Assembly: GCF_000974685.2 (NCBI RefSeq)
Contig: NZ_AP018738.1
Coordinates: 1,612,001-1,676,000, forward strand
Length of the DNA: 64,000 bases
Direction of reading: 5' to 3'
DNA from: Ferriphaselus amnicola
Lineage (GTDB): Bacteria; Pseudomonadota; Gammaproteobacteria; Burkholderiales; Gallionellaceae
A model generated the notes under the pieces. The model searched no databases and had not been told where the DNA came from. It saw only the letters and a list, made by a program, of their open reading frames with translations. The translations under genes and the position numbers were made by a program. The first letter of the stretch is position 1. Every line of letters starts with the position of its first letter. This document shows positions 63,293-64,000 of this stretch, in pieces.

Positions 63293-64000
63293 TTAGAACC
63301 CCCAGCCCACCTCCACCCAATAGCGCCCACCGGGCTTATCGTTAGCCGAGGTCGGTTTAGTTTGTAGTGTCCGCCATGCACTTTGCAGGAAGAGGTAACC
63401 GCTATCCCCCAACCGGAAGCGGAGTCCAATACCCGCACCACCGATGACGGTCTGGTTAGTGCTCTTTACGGCAGGCCACGGTGAGGTGTTCTGAGTGCCA
63501 TTGCCGTAGTCATAGAACACACTAGCTTGGGTGCTAGGGGTGAGTTGATGCTTGAGTTCGATGGTGGCCAGGAGGGCTTTGTCGGACATGGCTTCACTGG
63601 AGGGATACGCCCGCACTCCGTGCGCACCGCCGAGGACCATCTTCTCAGAGGGGTCGAGGTTACGACCTGGGTCGAGTTGGCCGTTGAGCGTGAGCAAGAG
63701 GCTGGTACGTTCCGAGCCTGGAATACCTTGTAGGCGTGTGTAGTTCCAGTTGATCTTGCTGAAATACCCCAGTGTCTTTGCACTTGCGGCGTCCATCGCA
63801 CGATGTTGCGGACTGTTAAAGTCGAGTCGTCCTTGGGTGTAGCTTAGGCTCCACAGATTAACCGCTCGGTCACGCCAGTCACCGTTAGCGGTATAGCTGT
63901 GACTGAAGCTGCCGCGTTGATTGGTGTCACCGGTGCTCACCACCTCGTCACGAACCATCTTCTCCTGATAACGATATTCCAAGGTGAGGTTCTTGGCATC
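63293..64000 (-). CDS. Two-partner-secretion outer-membrane transporter (ShlB/FhaC type), 5' end outside window
   Basis: 236 visible residues; the frame is open to the last base, so the N-terminal POTRA part lies to the right. Beta-barrel strands alternate, with LGGAHGVRAYPSSE (the conserved loop-6 region of the TpsB family) and a final Trp-Gly-Phe, the usual barrel end. It exports large adhesins or haemolysins. The cognate TpsA would be expected nearby, outside this window. Confidence 0.8.
   Translation of the reverse strand, partial: DAKNLTLEYRYQEKMVRDEVVSTGDTNQRGSFSHSYTANGDWRDRAVNLWSLSYTQGRLDFNSPQHRAMDAASAKTLGYFSKINWNYTRLQGIPGSERTSLLLTLNGQLDPGRNLDPSEKMVLGGAHGVRAYPSSEAMSDKALLATIELKHQLTPSTQASVFYDYGNGTQNTSPWPAVKSTNQTVIGGAGIGLRFRLGDSGYLFLQSAWRTLQTKPTSANDKPGGRYWVEVGWGF

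Overview
The window looks like a chromosome segment of a betaproteobacterium. The rRNA operon, the rpsU-yqeY-dnaG-rpoD block, the thrS-infC-rpmI-rplT-pheS-pheT-ihfA block and the rne/rluC pair all have the proteobacterial arrangement. A Nitrosomonadales (Gallionellaceae-like) host is my best guess; a 16S search would settle it. Core DNA is moderately GC-rich, while the first 2 kb and the toxin-antitoxin area are visibly more AT-rich.

1-11.6 kb is a worn accessory island ending at a tRNA(CAU) gene. It holds the tail of a YejK/NdpA-type nucleoid protein overlapping a coiled-coil membrane protein gene, a small Cys protein with a phage-type M15 peptidase cut by a complete IS21-family element, and a tyrosine recombinase whose first codons now come from that element. 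It continues with an HNH nuclease, umuDC with a palindromic operator in its promoter, a 189-bp duplication carrying XRE-regulator remnants, an IS30 scrap, mazEF, and a Phd antitoxin with a frameshifted PIN toxin.

11.6-41.9 kb is mainly core, nearly all on the minus strand: tRNA, rpoD, dnaG, yqeY, rpsU, a complete rrn operon (16S-tRNAIle-tRNAAla-23S-5S), guaA, guaB, a DppB-type permease, then htpG (+), a four-CBS protein, a putative outer-membrane protein, ribE, a MerR-like regulator, ihfA-pheT-pheS-rplT-rpmI-infC-thrS, ribD-nrdR-glyA and hslO. infC appears to start with AUA.

42-53.8 kb is the most informative accessory region. It is a minus-strand operon for guanidine use, led by a likely sigma-54 promoter and a clear guanidine-I (ykkC) riboswitch with an overlapping terminator. 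The genes are an ABC permease (frameshifted), an ABC ATPase, two UAAP/carboxyguanidine-deiminase subunits, a biotin-dependent urea/guanidine carboxylase, allophanate hydrolase, a TIM-barrel isomerase-like protein, a periplasmic binding protein and an EamA exporter. Together they would import guanidine, carboxylate it, deiminate it to allophanate and release ammonia and CO2.

53.9-64 kb holds divergent rluC and rne, a lipocalin, an unexplained four-gene cluster led by a J-domain protein, an exported protein, a RelE-type toxin with a Phd-like antitoxin, and the C-terminal part of a two-partner-secretion outer-membrane transporter that runs off the window.
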